Assembly: GCF_017916515.1 (NCBI RefSeq)
Contig: NZ_JAFMTA010000001.1
Span: forward strand, 2,159,127-2,223,126
Direction of reading: 5' to 3'
Length of the DNA stretch: 64,000 bases
Source: Naasia sp. SYSU D00948
GTDB taxonomy: Bacteria; Actinomycetota; Actinomycetes; Actinomycetales; Microbacteriaceae
In this document: piece after piece, positions 38,557 to 47,577 of the stretch
How the letters are laid out: each line of letters starts with the position of its first letter
Position numbering within the stretch: position 1 is the stretch's first letter
Program-made: the position numbers and the translations under genes
Notes under the pieces: generated by a model
Seen by the model: only the letters and a program-made list of their open reading frames with translations
What the model was told of the DNA's origin: nothing
Databases searched by the model: none

Positions 38557-39558
38557 TTACGTGGTGGTGGAGCCTGAGGCGGCGAGGAGGTCGTCCACCT
38601 CTGCGGTGGTGGGCATGGCGGTGGAGCATTCGAGGCGGCTGGCGACGAGGGCGCCGGCCGCGCTTGCGAAGCGGATGGCGCGCTCGAGCGGCCAGGCGGA
38701 GAGCAGCGCGAAGCAGAGTGCGCCGCCGAAGCCGTCGCCGGCGCCCAGGCCGTTCACGACCTCGACGGGCGTCGGCGGTACCTCGACCGTGTCGTCGGCG
38801 GTCTTGGCGAGCACACCCTTCGGGCCCTGCTTGATCACGGCGAGCTGGACGCCACGGTCGAGCAGCGCGTCCGCCGCGGCCTCGGGCCTCCGCTGTCCCA
38901 CAGCGATCTCGCACTCCTCGAGGTTGCCGACCGCGACGGCGACCTTGTCGAGCGCGTGGCCGATCTCTTCACGCGCCTCCGCTGCGTCCTGCCAGAACCC
39001 GGGACGGTAGTCGAGATCCAGGATGGTGAGCGGGGCCCGCCCGCGCGCGTCCCAGGCGGCGTGCTGCGCGGCTCGGCTCGGCTCCCGAGAGAGCCCCGTC
39101 GCCGTCGACCAGAAGGCCCTCGCTTCCACGATCGCATCCATGTCGAGCTGCTCTGGGCCGATGCCGAGCTCCGGAGGCACCTCGTCCCGGTAGAAGTAGA
39201 GCGGGAAGTGGTCCGGGGGCTGGATCTCGCAGAACGCGATCGTGGTCCGCGCTCCCGCCACCGGGGTGATCCACCTGCTCTCGACGCCCAGCCGCGCGGC
39301 CTCCTCCTTGGCGAATCGACCGAAGGGATCATCTCCCGTCCGCGTGATCACGCCTGCGGCGAGTCCGTGACGAGCCGCGGCCACGGCCACGTTCGTGGGG
39401 CTCCCGCCGAGGAACTTGCCGAAGCTGGTCACATCCTCCAGGCGTGCCCCGCTCTGCAGGGGATACAGGTCGACTCCGATGCGGCCGAGCGTCAAGAGGT
39501 CCAGCCGGCCCCGAAGGCCGTGTACTGACGACGTCGATGTCGTACTTTGTTCGGACAT
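38557..39558 (-). CDS. iolC: 5-dehydro-2-deoxygluconokinase IolC
   Basis: A PfkB-family kinase (333 aa) that phosphorylates 5-dehydro-2-deoxy-D-gluconate at O6. It has LLTLGRIGVDLYPLQSG at the start, GKFLGGSPTNVAVAAARHGL, DLDYRPGFW, and the anion-hole motif NGLGAGDGFGGALCFALL. All are typical of IolC, whose 'IGVDLYPLQ' start is distinctive. The usual C-terminal aldolase fusion is absent; a separate DUF2090 gene (43632) supplies it. ATG 39558 or GTG 39564 may start the protein. No ribosome-binding site precedes either, so the transcript may be leaderless. Confidence 0.92.
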   Translation of the reverse strand: MSEQSTTSTSSVHGLRGRLDLLTLGRIGVDLYPLQSGARLEDVTSFGKFLGGSPTNVAVAAARHGLAAGVITRTGDDPFGRFAKEEAARLGVESRWITPVAGARTTIAFCEIQPPDHFPLYFYRDEVPPELGIGPEQLDMDAIVEARAFWSTATGLSREPSRAAQHAAWDARGRAPLTILDLDYRPGFWQDAAEAREEIGHALDKVAVAVGNLEECEIAVGQRRPEAAADALLDRGVQLAVIKQGPKGVLAKTADDTVEVPPTPVEVVNGLGAGDGFGGALCFALLSAWPLERAIRFASAAGALVASRLECSTAMPTTAEVDDLLAASGSTTT

Positions 39559-39575
39559 AGACACATATTGTCATA

Positions 39576-39586
39576 ACCACTATGGT
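39576..39586. promoter_or_regulatory. candidate operator between iolC and the ABC importer
   Basis: ACCA-CTA-TGGT is a perfect inverted repeat in an A/T-rich stretch of the divergent promoter region, 18 bases from iolC and about 60 from the importer operon. It is a plausible site for the GntR regulator encoded at 50736. Confidence 0.35.
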
Positions 39587-39648
39587 CGGGCACGGACGGT
39601 GTGCGACGCCGCCCTTGCAGCAAGAACTCAATGAAGAGGAGAGATGCC

Positions 39649-40950
39649 GTGCGCAGAGGCACGATCGGGACCGCGGTCGCCGTGGTCAGCATCGCCGGTC
39701 TGACATTGACCGGTTGTTCGGGCAGCGGAGGGGACGCCGGAGGAGGATCCGGCGGAGGAACGACCCTCACGCTGTGGCACAACACCCAGGACCCGGCCGC
39801 GGTGCTCGGGATCTACGAGGCCTACGAGAAGGCCACCGGGAACACGATCGAGCTCGTTCCGATCACGTCGGACGGCTTCGAGGACGCCACGCTCACCAAG
39901 TGGGCCACCGGCGACCGGCCGGACATCCTCGAGTTCCACGCCACGACGTCCTACATCACCATGCTCAACCCGGTCGAGAACCTGCAGGACCTGAGCGATG
40001 AGGAGTTCGTCGAGAAGTCCGGGCCCCTCTACGACATGGGCGGGCGGGGTGCCGACGGCAAGGTCTACGCGGCGATCACGAACTTCCCCGAGGTCTGGGG
40101 CCTCTACTACAACAAGGCCGTCCTGGCCGAGCACGGGCTCGAGCCGGCACGGACCGCCGACGACCTCGTCGCGCAGTGCGAGACGCTGAAGGCGGCCGGA
40201 AAGGTCACCCTGTCGGAGGCCGGCGGCTCCGTCTGGCCGCCCGTCGGCATCCCCTGGCTGTACGGGAGCTCGGTCGCCGAGGACGGCTGGTCGGAGTCGG
40301 TCGTCGCCCGTGAGGCCAAGGTCAACGACCCTGACTCCCCAGTGCTGGCGGGGATCGAGTACTACAAGTCGCTGCTCGATGCCGGCTGCATGAACCCGGA
40401 CATCGCCACGGCGACGTTCGAGGACTCGGTCGCTCAGGTGCTGAACGGCGAAGCCGCCTACCAGCTGATCCACTCCAACATCGCTCCGGTCTACGTGGAC
40501 GCGGCGAACGGAGATGCCGCCCTGGTGGACGAGTCGGTGGGCTTCACCGGCTGGGGCGCCGAGGCGGTCACGATCGTCAACCCCGGCCCGATCGGCAGCT
40601 ACCTGCTCCCGAAGACCGGCGACGCGGCCAAGGAGGAGGCCGCCCGGGAGTTCATCCGCTTCGCCACCGGCGAGCACTACCCGGACTACATCGAGGAGTC
40701 CGGCACCTTCCCCGTGATCGAGGGCGTCGACGACCCGGAGGCCTCCGAGCTGATGAAGTCGATCAAGAAGGCCTACGACGACGGGCCCCAGGTCGCCATG
40801 TTCCACGCCGATCTGCCGGGCGGCATGGCGGGCTACGTCCCGCTCGCCTCCGAGCTGATCGCCGGTCAGAGCTCTCCGAAGGAGATCGTGGACGCGCTGG
40901 ACACGCAGATGGTCCAGGCCGCGAAGTCGATGGGCCTCGAGGGCTGGTAG
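39649..40950 (+). CDS. sugar ABC transporter substrate-binding lipoprotein (CUT1)
   Basis: An extracytoplasmic binding protein (433 aa) of the CUT1/family-1 type. It has a lipoprotein signal peptide with lipobox LTLTGC, a Gly/Ser-rich linker, then TTLTLWHNTQDPAAVLGIYEAYEKATG, the usual strand-helix opening of UgpB/MalE-like proteins. The GTG at 39649 is preferred because AGAGGAGAG lies at ideal distance; an ATG 18 bases upstream is possible. It is the first gene of the plus-strand operon. The imported sugar is unknown and presumably the substrate of the downstream enzymes. Confidence 0.9.
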   Translation: MRRGTIGTAVAVVSIAGLTLTGCSGSGGDAGGGSGGGTTLTLWHNTQDPAAVLGIYEAYEKATGNTIELVPITSDGFEDATLTKWATGDRPDILEFHATTSYITMLNPVENLQDLSDEEFVEKSGPLYDMGGRGADGKVYAAITNFPEVWGLYYNKAVLAEHGLEPARTADDLVAQCETLKAAGKVTLSEAGGSVWPPVGIPWLYGSSVAEDGWSESVVAREAKVNDPDSPVLAGIEYYKSLLDAGCMNPDIATATFEDSVAQVLNGEAAYQLIHSNIAPVYVDAANGDAALVDESVGFTGWGAEAVTIVNPGPIGSYLLPKTGDAAKEEAAREFIRFATGEHYPDYIEESGTFPVIEGVDDPEASELMKSIKKAYDDGPQVAMFHADLPGGMAGYVPLASELIAGQSSPKEIVDALDTQMVQAAKSMGLEGW

Positions 40951-40957
40951 GCCGACC

Positions 40958-41923
40958 GTGAAGACCGTCCTTCCCGACGCGCCCGCGGCTTCCGACCGCG
41001 CGGACGTCGGAGGCAGCCGGTCGACGGGAGAGGCGGGCGCCGCCCGCCTCTCCCGGGGCCGCCGGATCGTGCGGAGCGGGGTGTGGTTCGCGCTTCCCGC
41101 CATCGTGTTCGTCGGCGTCTTCTTCGTGCTGCCCCAGCTCTACAACCTCCGGTTCGCCTTCAGCAACTGGACCACCTACAGCTCGAACATCACCTGGAAC
41201 GGGTGGTCGAACTTCGAGACCCTGATCGGTCAGGGGCTCCTGTTCACTCCGATCGGTGTGACCATCGGCTATGCCGTCATCGCGATGGTGACGCAGAACG
41301 TGGTCAGCCTGGCGCTGGCTTACGCGATGCGGGACAGCACCCGGCTCAACGGCTTCTTCCGGTCGCTCTACTTCTTGCCGGTGCTGCTCTCGCCGCTCGC
41401 GGCGGGCTACATCTGGCGCGGTCTCCTCGCGTCGGACGGACCGCTCAACGACTTCATCGGGATCTTCGTGCCGGGGTTCGACTGGTCGTGGCTGGGTGAG
41501 ACGTCCACCGCGCTCGCGGCCGTCGCCTTCGTCGACGCGTGGAAGTGGATCGGGCTGACGACCCTGGTCTACATCGCGGGCATCAACGCGGTGCCGAGGG
41601 ACGCGCTCGAGGCTGCCGTGATCGACGGCGCCACCGCATGGCAGTCCTTCTGGCGCATCACCTTCCCGATGCTTGCGCCGGCCTTCACCTTCAACGTCGT
41701 CGTCACGCTCGTCGGAGCGTTCAGCGCCTACGACGTCATCGCGGCCACCACCGGCGGCGGTCCAGGGGATTCGACTCGCGCACTCAACATCGTCCTCCGC
41801 ATGCAGTGGGGACTCGGCAACTTCGGCGCAGGGAGCGCGCTCGGCCTCACGGTCACCGCTCTGGTGATCGTCGTCGCGATCCCGCTCGTGTGGTGGCTCC
41901 GGCGCAGGGAGGCGAAGGCATGA
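40958..41923 (+). CDS. sugar ABC transporter permease, MalF-type
   Basis: A 321-residue inner-membrane protein with six core helices after a soluble N-terminal stretch of about 40 residues. The EAA coupling loop is AVPRDALEAAVIDGATAWQSF (with the conserved Gly), followed by ITFPMLAPAFTFNVV. GIYNLRF-type segment QLYNLRFAFSNWT is typical of CUT1 MalF/UgpA proteins. It pairs with the next gene's product and lies seven bases after the binding protein gene. Confidence 0.92.
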   Translation: MKTVLPDAPAASDRADVGGSRSTGEAGAARLSRGRRIVRSGVWFALPAIVFVGVFFVLPQLYNLRFAFSNWTTYSSNITWNGWSNFETLIGQGLLFTPIGVTIGYAVIAMVTQNVVSLALAYAMRDSTRLNGFFRSLYFLPVLLSPLAAGYIWRGLLASDGPLNDFIGIFVPGFDWSWLGETSTALAAVAFVDAWKWIGLTTLVYIAGINAVPRDALEAAVIDGATAWQSFWRITFPMLAPAFTFNVVVTLVGAFSAYDVIAATTGGGPGDSTRALNIVLRMQWGLGNFGAGSALGLTVTALVIVVAIPLVWWLRRREAKA

Positions 41924-42756
41924 CGCGCCGCACGAGGCTGTTCAGTACCCTTCGCTACCTGGCGCTCGCCCTGTTCGCCATCCCGTGGGTCGGTGTGCCG
42001 GTGTGGATGGTGATCGTCAATTCGATGAAGCTGCCGGGCGAGGCCGCCGCGCTCGACCTGACGCTGCCCCAGCAGTGGAACGCCACCGAGAACTACACCG
42101 CGGTGTTCGTGCAGGGGAATTACCTCCAGGCGCTCGGCAACAGCCTCCTCGTGAGCCTCCCGACCATCCTCGCGGTCGCGCTCATCGGAGCCGCCGCCTC
42201 GTGGGCGTTCGGGCGGAGCCGATCCAAGGGGATGCAGATCGCGTTCTACGTGATCTCGCTGTCGATGCTGATGCCGCCCACCCTGATCCCGACCATCTAC
42301 CTGCTGAGGGAGCTTCAGCTCGACGGGACCACGCTCGGCTACATCCTCGTGCTGATCGGCACGCGGATGGGGATCGTGGTCTTCCTCACGACGGGATTCG
42401 TGCGGAGCATGCCGGAGGACCTCGAGGCCGCGGCCGCGATCGACGGGGCCAGCAGGCTGCAGGTGTTCTTCCAGATCATCCTGCCGCTCCTGTCGCCGGT
42501 GCTCTTCGTGGGGAGCGTCATCCTCATCATCACGGTGTGGGGGGACTTCTTCTTCGCCCAGTTCCTCATCCCCGGCTCCGGCCGGGCGACGCTGCCGCTC
42601 TCCCTGTACTCGTTCGCGAACAGCTCGGCGCAGAGCCTCCGCTGGAATCTCGTGTTCGCGCACGTGCTGATGACAGGTCTACCGCTCGTCCTCGCGTTCG
42701 TGTTCGCCCAGAAGCGGGTCATCGGCGGCCTCACGGAGGGCGCGTTGAAGGGGTAG
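41920..42756 (+). CDS. sugar ABC transporter permease, MalG-type
   Basis: A 278-residue six-helix permease. The EAA loop reads SMPEDLEAAAAIDGASRLQVF, and VWMVIVNSMKLPGEA near the N-terminus is typical of MalG/UgpE partners. Its ATG overlaps the previous stop (ATGA). No ATPase gene is in the cluster, so the importer must borrow an MsiK/UgpC-like ATPase encoded elsewhere, as many actinobacterial CUT1 systems do. Confidence 0.92.
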   Translation: MTRRTRLFSTLRYLALALFAIPWVGVPVWMVIVNSMKLPGEAAALDLTLPQQWNATENYTAVFVQGNYLQALGNSLLVSLPTILAVALIGAAASWAFGRSRSKGMQIAFYVISLSMLMPPTLIPTIYLLRELQLDGTTLGYILVLIGTRMGIVVFLTTGFVRSMPEDLEAAAAIDGASRLQVFFQIILPLLSPVLFVGSVILIITVWGDFFFAQFLIPGSGRATLPLSLYSFANSSAQSLRWNLVFAHVLMTGLPLVLAFVFAQKRVIGGLTEGALKG

Positions 42757-42817
42757 ACGACGCGTTCGGATGGACTGCAGTGCGCGAACGACCGGAGTTT
42801 CGGGAAGGAATCAGTTG

Positions 42818-43639
42818 ATGGGTCGAGTAGAGGGCAAGGTCGCCGTCGTGACCGGAGTGGGACCGGGGATCGGGAGCGCCATCCCCCGCACCCTGGCTCG
42901 AGAGGGCGCCTCGGTGGTGCTGGTGAGCAGGGGTGGTCCCGCGCTCAAGGAGACGGCGGGGGAGCTCGAGGAGAGCGGGGCCGCCGTGGCGGTGGTCGAG
43001 GGCGACGTCTCGAGGAGAAGCACCTGGGATGACATCGCGAGCGCTGCCGAGAAGAGCTTCGGCGGTGTCGACATCGTGGTGAACAGCGCGGCGACGGCGC
43101 ACTGGGCGAACATCCTCGAGGTCAGCGAGGACCAGTGGGACCACACCATGGGGGTGAACCTCAAGTCGGTCTACCTCAGCTGTCAGACCTTCATCCCGCA
43201 GATGATCGAGCGCGGAGGCGGGGTGTTCGTCAACATCTCCTCGGTGAACGGCCTCATCGCCAACCCTCGCCTCGTGGACTACGCCGCCAGCAAGTCCGGG
43301 ATCCACGGCCTCACCCGCAACGTCGCGCTCGACTTCGGCCGGCAGGGCATCCGCGCGAACGTCATCGCGCCCGGTGCGATCTTCACCGACGAGGCCGAGG
43401 CGGAGATGGACGAGGAGGAGGTGCGCTCCACCCGCGACAACTACGTGGTGGGCCGGTGGGGTAAGCCGCAGGACATCGCCGACGCGGCGCTGTTCCTCGC
43501 CTCCGACGAGGCGTCGTTCATCACGGGCGCGATACTCCCCGTCGACGGAGGCCTCATCATCCAGACGCCGGAGGCGGCCGTGCGGAAGTCGTTCCGGGCC
43601 CGCTGGCGGAATGATCGCGTGAGGCTCGAGGATGAGTGA
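42818..43639 (+). CDS. SDR-family oxidoreductase (sugar/polyol dehydrogenase-like)
   Basis: A 273-residue classical short-chain dehydrogenase. The cofactor motif is VTGVGPGIGSAI (TGxxxGxG), followed by the NNAG-equivalent NSAATAHW, catalytic Ser in NISSVNGLI, and YAASK. SRGGP after beta2 suggests NAD(P) without a strong NADP signature. A C-terminal extension of about 25 residues follows the usual end. A GGGAAGGAA ribosome-binding site fixes the ATG. It lies 61 bases after the permease and probably oxidises the imported sugar or an intermediate. Confidence 0.88.
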   Translation: MGRVEGKVAVVTGVGPGIGSAIPRTLAREGASVVLVSRGGPALKETAGELEESGAAVAVVEGDVSRRSTWDDIASAAEKSFGGVDIVVNSAATAHWANILEVSEDQWDHTMGVNLKSVYLSCQTFIPQMIERGGGVFVNISSVNGLIANPRLVDYAASKSGIHGLTRNVALDFGRQGIRANVIAPGAIFTDEAEAEMDEEEVRSTRDNYVVGRWGKPQDIADAALFLASDEASFITGAILPVDGGLIIQTPEAAVRKSFRARWRNDRVRLEDE

Positions 43640-44546
43640 CGCAGCGAAGGACCCCATCGCGATCCTCGCCTTCGACCACCGCGGCGAGTTCAGTCGCTCG
43701 GTGCTCGGCGTCGACGTCGACGAGCTCGACCACGAGCGGCGCGCCGCGCTGCGCGACGCGAAGGCCCTCATCTTCGAGGGGTACGAGGTCGCTGCCCGAC
43801 ATGGACTCCGCGGACTGCGCTCCGGAGTCCTCGTCGACGAGGAGTTCGGAGGAGCGGTGGCGGACCGCTGCTGCGAGCGCCGTGACTTCGTGTTCGCAAT
43901 GCCGGTCGAGAAGGCGGACCGGGACATCTTCGAGTTCGAGTTCGGCGACGCGTTCGCGGCTCATCTCGAACGGTTCCAGCCCGACTTCGCGAAGGCGCTC
44001 GTCCGGTACAACCCCGACGACGATGCCGAGGGGCGGGCGATCCAGCTCGCCAGGCTGCGCTCGCTATCGGACTGGCTGCAGGGCTCGCGGACTCGCTTCA
44101 TGTTCGAGCTGATCGTGCGGCCGACCCGGTGGCAGCTCGACCACGCCGCCAGCGACCGCGTCCTTTACGAGGACCAGGTCCGCCCCGCACTGGTCCGCCG
44201 GGCGATGCGGGACATCCACGAGGCGGGGATCCGGGTCGACGTCTGGAAGCTCGAGGGCATCAGCCTCGCCGCGGAGGCGCAGGCGATCGCCGAGGAGGCG
44301 CGAAGCGTCGATCGCGAGGTCGAGTGCGTCGTGCTCGGGGCAGCGGCGCCGGAGGAGCGCGTCGACCAGTGGCTCCGCGTCGCCGCCGAGACGGAGGGCT
44401 TCAACGGCTTCGCTATCGGCCGGAACATCTGGCGCGAGGTGATCCGGGGATACCTCTCGGGCGTGCTCGATCGTGAGGATGCCGTCGTGTCCATCGCCCG
44501 CGCTTACGCCCGATTCGCCGAGCGCTACGTGAGCTATGCACGCTGA
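43632..44546 (+). CDS. DUF2090 aldolase, stand-alone homologue of the IolC C-terminal domain
   Basis: A 304-residue TIM-barrel protein beginning IAILAFDHRGEFSRSVLG, the signature of DUF2090. This domain is normally fused behind IolC kinases and assigned as 2-deoxy-5-keto-D-gluconate-6-phosphate aldolase. RFMFELIVRPTRWQLD and VWKLEGISLA look like phosphate- and Schiff-base-region segments, with Lys in DVWKLEG a likely catalytic candidate. Expected products are dihydroxyacetone phosphate and malonate semialdehyde, the latter used by the IolA-type enzyme at 37051. It overlaps the SDR gene by eight bases. Confidence 0.85.
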   Translation: MSDAAKDPIAILAFDHRGEFSRSVLGVDVDELDHERRAALRDAKALIFEGYEVAARHGLRGLRSGVLVDEEFGGAVADRCCERRDFVFAMPVEKADRDIFEFEFGDAFAAHLERFQPDFAKALVRYNPDDDAEGRAIQLARLRSLSDWLQGSRTRFMFELIVRPTRWQLDHAASDRVLYEDQVRPALVRRAMRDIHEAGIRVDVWKLEGISLAAEAQAIAEEARSVDREVECVVLGAAAPEERVDQWLRVAAETEGFNGFAIGRNIWREVIRGYLSGVLDREDAVVSIARAYARFAERYVSYAR

Positions 44547-45630
44547 CGGGCAGGACCTCCGCCGCGACCGGCTGGACCCGCGCTCAGCGCTCGCGTCCGT
44601 CGTCGGCCTCCGCCGACAGATGATGTCGGCCGACCTCGTGACTCGGACCGACGGCTGGGAACGGGGGGTGCGCAGCGTCCTCCTGCAGAACGACGTGATC
44701 TCCCTGGAGGTCGTGGTCGACCGCGCCATGGATATCGCGGCCGCCCGGATCCGCCAGGTTCCTGTCGGCTGGAGGTCCCCGACGGGGATCGTCGCTCCGT
44801 GGTTCGTGGAGAACACCGGGTTCGGACCGCACCGCGGCTTCTTCGGCGGACTGCTCACGACGTGCGGCCTGGACCACATCGGCCCGCCGACGGTCCGATC
44901 GGCGGCCCGCTTCAACTACGAGGCCCGCGCGGAGGACGCGTTTCCGATGCACGGGCGGATCAGCGGGACTCCCGCCGTTCTCCGGGGATACGGAGTAGGG
45001 GAGACGGCGGACACGCTCGAGGCGTACGTCGAGGGCGAGCTCGCCCAGGTCACCGTCTTCGGGGAGCACCTCGTCCTCGCGCGACGGATCAGCATCTCGT
45101 ACGGCAGTGCTGTCGTCACCGTTCGGGACACGGTTCGGAACGAGGGCTACGCCTCGAGCCCGCTCGCACTGATGTACCACGTCAACGCCGGCTGGCCCGT
45201 GGTGGCGCCCGGGGCTCGCATCGAGATCCCGGGGCGACAGGTGCGCGGCGATCTCGACTACGGCCGGGTGCGCGTGCCCGAAGCCGGGACCCCGGAGCGG
45301 ACCTCGCTCCACGTTGCCGATCAACGGCCGGAGGGCCGTGCGTGGGCCGCTGTGCTGAACGACCGCATCGACCGGTCGACCGCCGCCGGGCTGCGTGTGT
45401 GGTGGGACCCCTCCGCCCTCCCGACGCTCGTGCAGTGGGAGATCGCGAACGCCGGGGGTCACTGCGCGGTCGGCCTCGAGCCGTCGACGATGCGCCTGAC
45501 GGACGACTTCGACGAGCCCGACTTCCCGGTGCTGGAGCCGGGGGAGATGGCCCGCCTCGGGGTGGAGATCGAGCTTCTCCACGCTCCCTCAGGCTCCGAC
45601 CTGCTGAACAGAGAGGACCGTGCGGCATGA
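44536..45630 (+). CDS. DUF4432 (aldose-1-epimerase-like) protein
   Basis: A 364-residue beta-sandwich protein of the galactose-mutarotase-like fold, matching the DUF4432 group. Visible segments are LEVVVDRAMDIAAARIRQVPVGW near the start, GFFGGLLTTCGLDHIG, FPMHGRISGTPA and LMYHVNAGWPVVAPGA. His residues in MHGR and YHVN are candidates for the mutarotase-type catalytic site. It is probably a sugar epimerase/mutarotase preparing the substrate for oxidation, which is inference. Starts ATG, overlapping the DUF2090 gene by 11 bases. Confidence 0.8.
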   Translation: MHADGQDLRRDRLDPRSALASVVGLRRQMMSADLVTRTDGWERGVRSVLLQNDVISLEVVVDRAMDIAAARIRQVPVGWRSPTGIVAPWFVENTGFGPHRGFFGGLLTTCGLDHIGPPTVRSAARFNYEARAEDAFPMHGRISGTPAVLRGYGVGETADTLEAYVEGELAQVTVFGEHLVLARRISISYGSAVVTVRDTVRNEGYASSPLALMYHVNAGWPVVAPGARIEIPGRQVRGDLDYGRVRVPEAGTPERTSLHVADQRPEGRAWAAVLNDRIDRSTAAGLRVWWDPSALPTLVQWEIANAGGHCAVGLEPSTMRLTDDFDEPDFPVLEPGEMARLGVEIELLHAPSGSDLLNREDRAA

Positions 45631-46661
45631 AGGCCGTCGTCAAGACCAGTCCGGACGATCAGAACGTAGAGCTCCGCGACGTCGAGCCCGCGCCGCTTCC
45701 GCCGACCGGGCACGCGAGGGTCGAGGTCGCCGCTGCCGGCATCTGCGGCACCGACCTGCACATCATCGACGGAAGCTACGGCTCCCGCCCACCGGTGGTC
45801 CTGGGTCACGAGGTCTCCGGCCGAGTGGTGGAGGTCAGCGCCGACGTGGATCCGGCCTGGATCGGGACAGCCGTCGCCCTCGAGACGTTCTACTCGACCT
45901 GCGGGGCCTGCGAGTACTGCCGCTCGGGCTACCCGAACATGTGCGGGAACCGGCTCTCGATCGGATCAGGTGTGGACGGCGGTTTCGCCGAGAGTCTTGT
46001 CGTCCCGCTGCGCAACCTGCATCGCCTGCCCGACTGGCTCGACCTGCACGCGGGCGCGCTCTGCGAGCCGCTCGCCTGCGTCTGCCAGTCGCTCTTCGAT
46101 CCGTTCCCCGCGGTGAAGCCGGGCGACCGCGTCCTCGTGACCGGCCCGGGAGCGGTCGGGCTGCTCGCAGCGCAGGTCGCGCGCGCGGCCGGTGCGGAGG
46201 TGCTCGTGGTGGGCGCTGAGCGGGATCTCGGCCGCCTCGCGCTCGCCCGCGAGCTCGGACTCGGGACCCGGGTGGTTCCCGTGGATCGCGATTCGCTGCC
46301 ACCGGAGTGGACGCAGGGGCCCGATGTGGTCATCGAATGCTCGGGGACCGGGGCCGCCATGCGCTCCGGCCTCGAGCTGCTCCGCAAGCGCGGCCGGTAC
46401 GTCCAGATGGGCCAGACCGGCGACCTCGTGTCGGTGCCGCTCGCGCTCGTGTCGTTCAAGGAGCTCGTCATCACGGGCGGCTTCGCGAGCACCCCCGCCT
46501 CGTGGGCGAGAGCCATCCGGCTTCTCGAAGGGCGGCAGGTGGAGCTCTCGCCCCTGCTCAGCGGAACCTTCCCCCTCGAGCGGTGGGAGGACGCCTTCGC
46601 CGCGACGCAGAGCGGGGACGGCGTCAAATTCGTTCTCTCGGCCGATCCGAGCAACAGATAG
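45627..46661 (+). CDS. zinc-dependent alcohol (sugar) dehydrogenase
   Basis: A 344-residue medium-chain dehydrogenase. The catalytic zinc ligand Cys is in GICGTDLHIIDG, with His-Glu in LGHEVSGRVVE. The structural zinc site is CGACEYCRSGYPNMC. The cofactor motif is GPGAVGLLAAQVA. It resembles sorbitol/threonine dehydrogenase-like enzymes that oxidise polyols or sugar hydroxyls. The ATG overlaps the DUF4432 stop (ATGA). Confidence 0.9.
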   Translation: MKAVVKTSPDDQNVELRDVEPAPLPPTGHARVEVAAAGICGTDLHIIDGSYGSRPPVVLGHEVSGRVVEVSADVDPAWIGTAVALETFYSTCGACEYCRSGYPNMCGNRLSIGSGVDGGFAESLVVPLRNLHRLPDWLDLHAGALCEPLACVCQSLFDPFPAVKPGDRVLVTGPGAVGLLAAQVARAAGAEVLVVGAERDLGRLALARELGLGTRVVPVDRDSLPPEWTQGPDVVIECSGTGAAMRSGLELLRKRGRYVQMGQTGDLVSVPLALVSFKELVITGGFASTPASWARAIRLLEGRQVELSPLLSGTFPLERWEDAFAATQSGDGVKFVLSADPSNR

Positions 46662-46671
46662 GGGCACAACG

Positions 46672-47577
46672 ATGAAACTGGGCTACAACACATGGTCGAT
46701 GCCGACCCTGGCCGTGGAGGAGGCGATCCGCCACCTGGCGGATGTCGGCTACGACTCAGTCGAGATCACGGTCTCCGAGGGATGGCCGAGCGACGTGCTG
46801 CTCCTCGGCGAGGCAGACGCCGAACGCTGGAGGACGCTGGCCTCGGACGAGGGCATCGCCATCACGAGCCTCACGGCGAACACGCCGGTGATCGTCGACG
46901 ACGACGTGTGGCCCTCGGCTCGCGACCGGCTCGTCCGCAGCCTGGAACTGGCGGCCGCGCTGCAGGGTCCGGGGGAGCGCATGCCGATCAGCCTCGGCGC
47001 GTCCGTTCCATTCGACCCGTCTGCGTCGGCAGGGCTCCCGCAGACGGCCTCCCTGTGGGAGGAGAAGAGGTCCCTCATCGTCGATCGCTTCGGCGAGCTC
47101 GCCCGACTCGCGGAGGGGATCGGATCCCGCGTCGCCCTCGAGCCGCACGTCGCTGCCGTGGTCTCGCGCCCCGAGCGTGCCCTCTGGGTGCTGGACCAGG
47201 TCGGCAGCGACGCGCTCGGTCTCAACCTCGACATCAGTCACTTCGCGGTCCAGGGGATGCCGACCGCGGACGTGGTCCGCCGGCTGGCGCCGCGCGCGTT
47301 CGTCAGCGAGGTGAAGGATCAGCGCGGGGTCGAGCCCGACTTCGACTTCCTCATCCCCGGCGAGGGGGAATTCGATTACGTGGAATTCCTGCGGGAGATG
47401 GCGTGGGCGGGATATGACGGAAGCGTTTCGGTCGAAGTGAGCGTATTCCGGCAGCGCAAACCCGATTACGACCCGTATGTCGCGGCCTCCGATTCCTATC
47501 GGATCCTGTCCGCCGCGTTCGATGAAGCAGAGATCAATCGGCCGGTGAGGGCCGGAAAGGAAAAGGCAGGCAAGTGA
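46672..47577 (+). CDS. sugar phosphate isomerase/epimerase-type TIM barrel (IolE/IolI-like)
   Basis: A 301-residue AP-endonuclease-2-fold protein. MKLGYNTWSMPTLAVEEAIR and DSVEITVSEGWPSD open the barrel, with metal-binding residues in RVALEPH, LNLDISHFAVQG and SVEVSVFR. Relatives include inosose dehydratase/isomerase and 3-keto-sugar beta-eliminating enzymes, so it may isomerise or dehydrate a keto-sugar. The last 220 bases use many A/T-ending codons unlike the neighbours. It lies 10 bases after the zinc dehydrogenase gene. Confidence 0.85.
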   Translation: MKLGYNTWSMPTLAVEEAIRHLADVGYDSVEITVSEGWPSDVLLLGEADAERWRTLASDEGIAITSLTANTPVIVDDDVWPSARDRLVRSLELAAALQGPGERMPISLGASVPFDPSASAGLPQTASLWEEKRSLIVDRFGELARLAEGIGSRVALEPHVAAVVSRPERALWVLDQVGSDALGLNLDISHFAVQGMPTADVVRRLAPRAFVSEVKDQRGVEPDFDFLIPGEGEFDYVEFLREMAWAGYDGSVSVEVSVFRQRKPDYDPYVAASDSYRILSAAFDEAEINRPVRAGKEKAGK

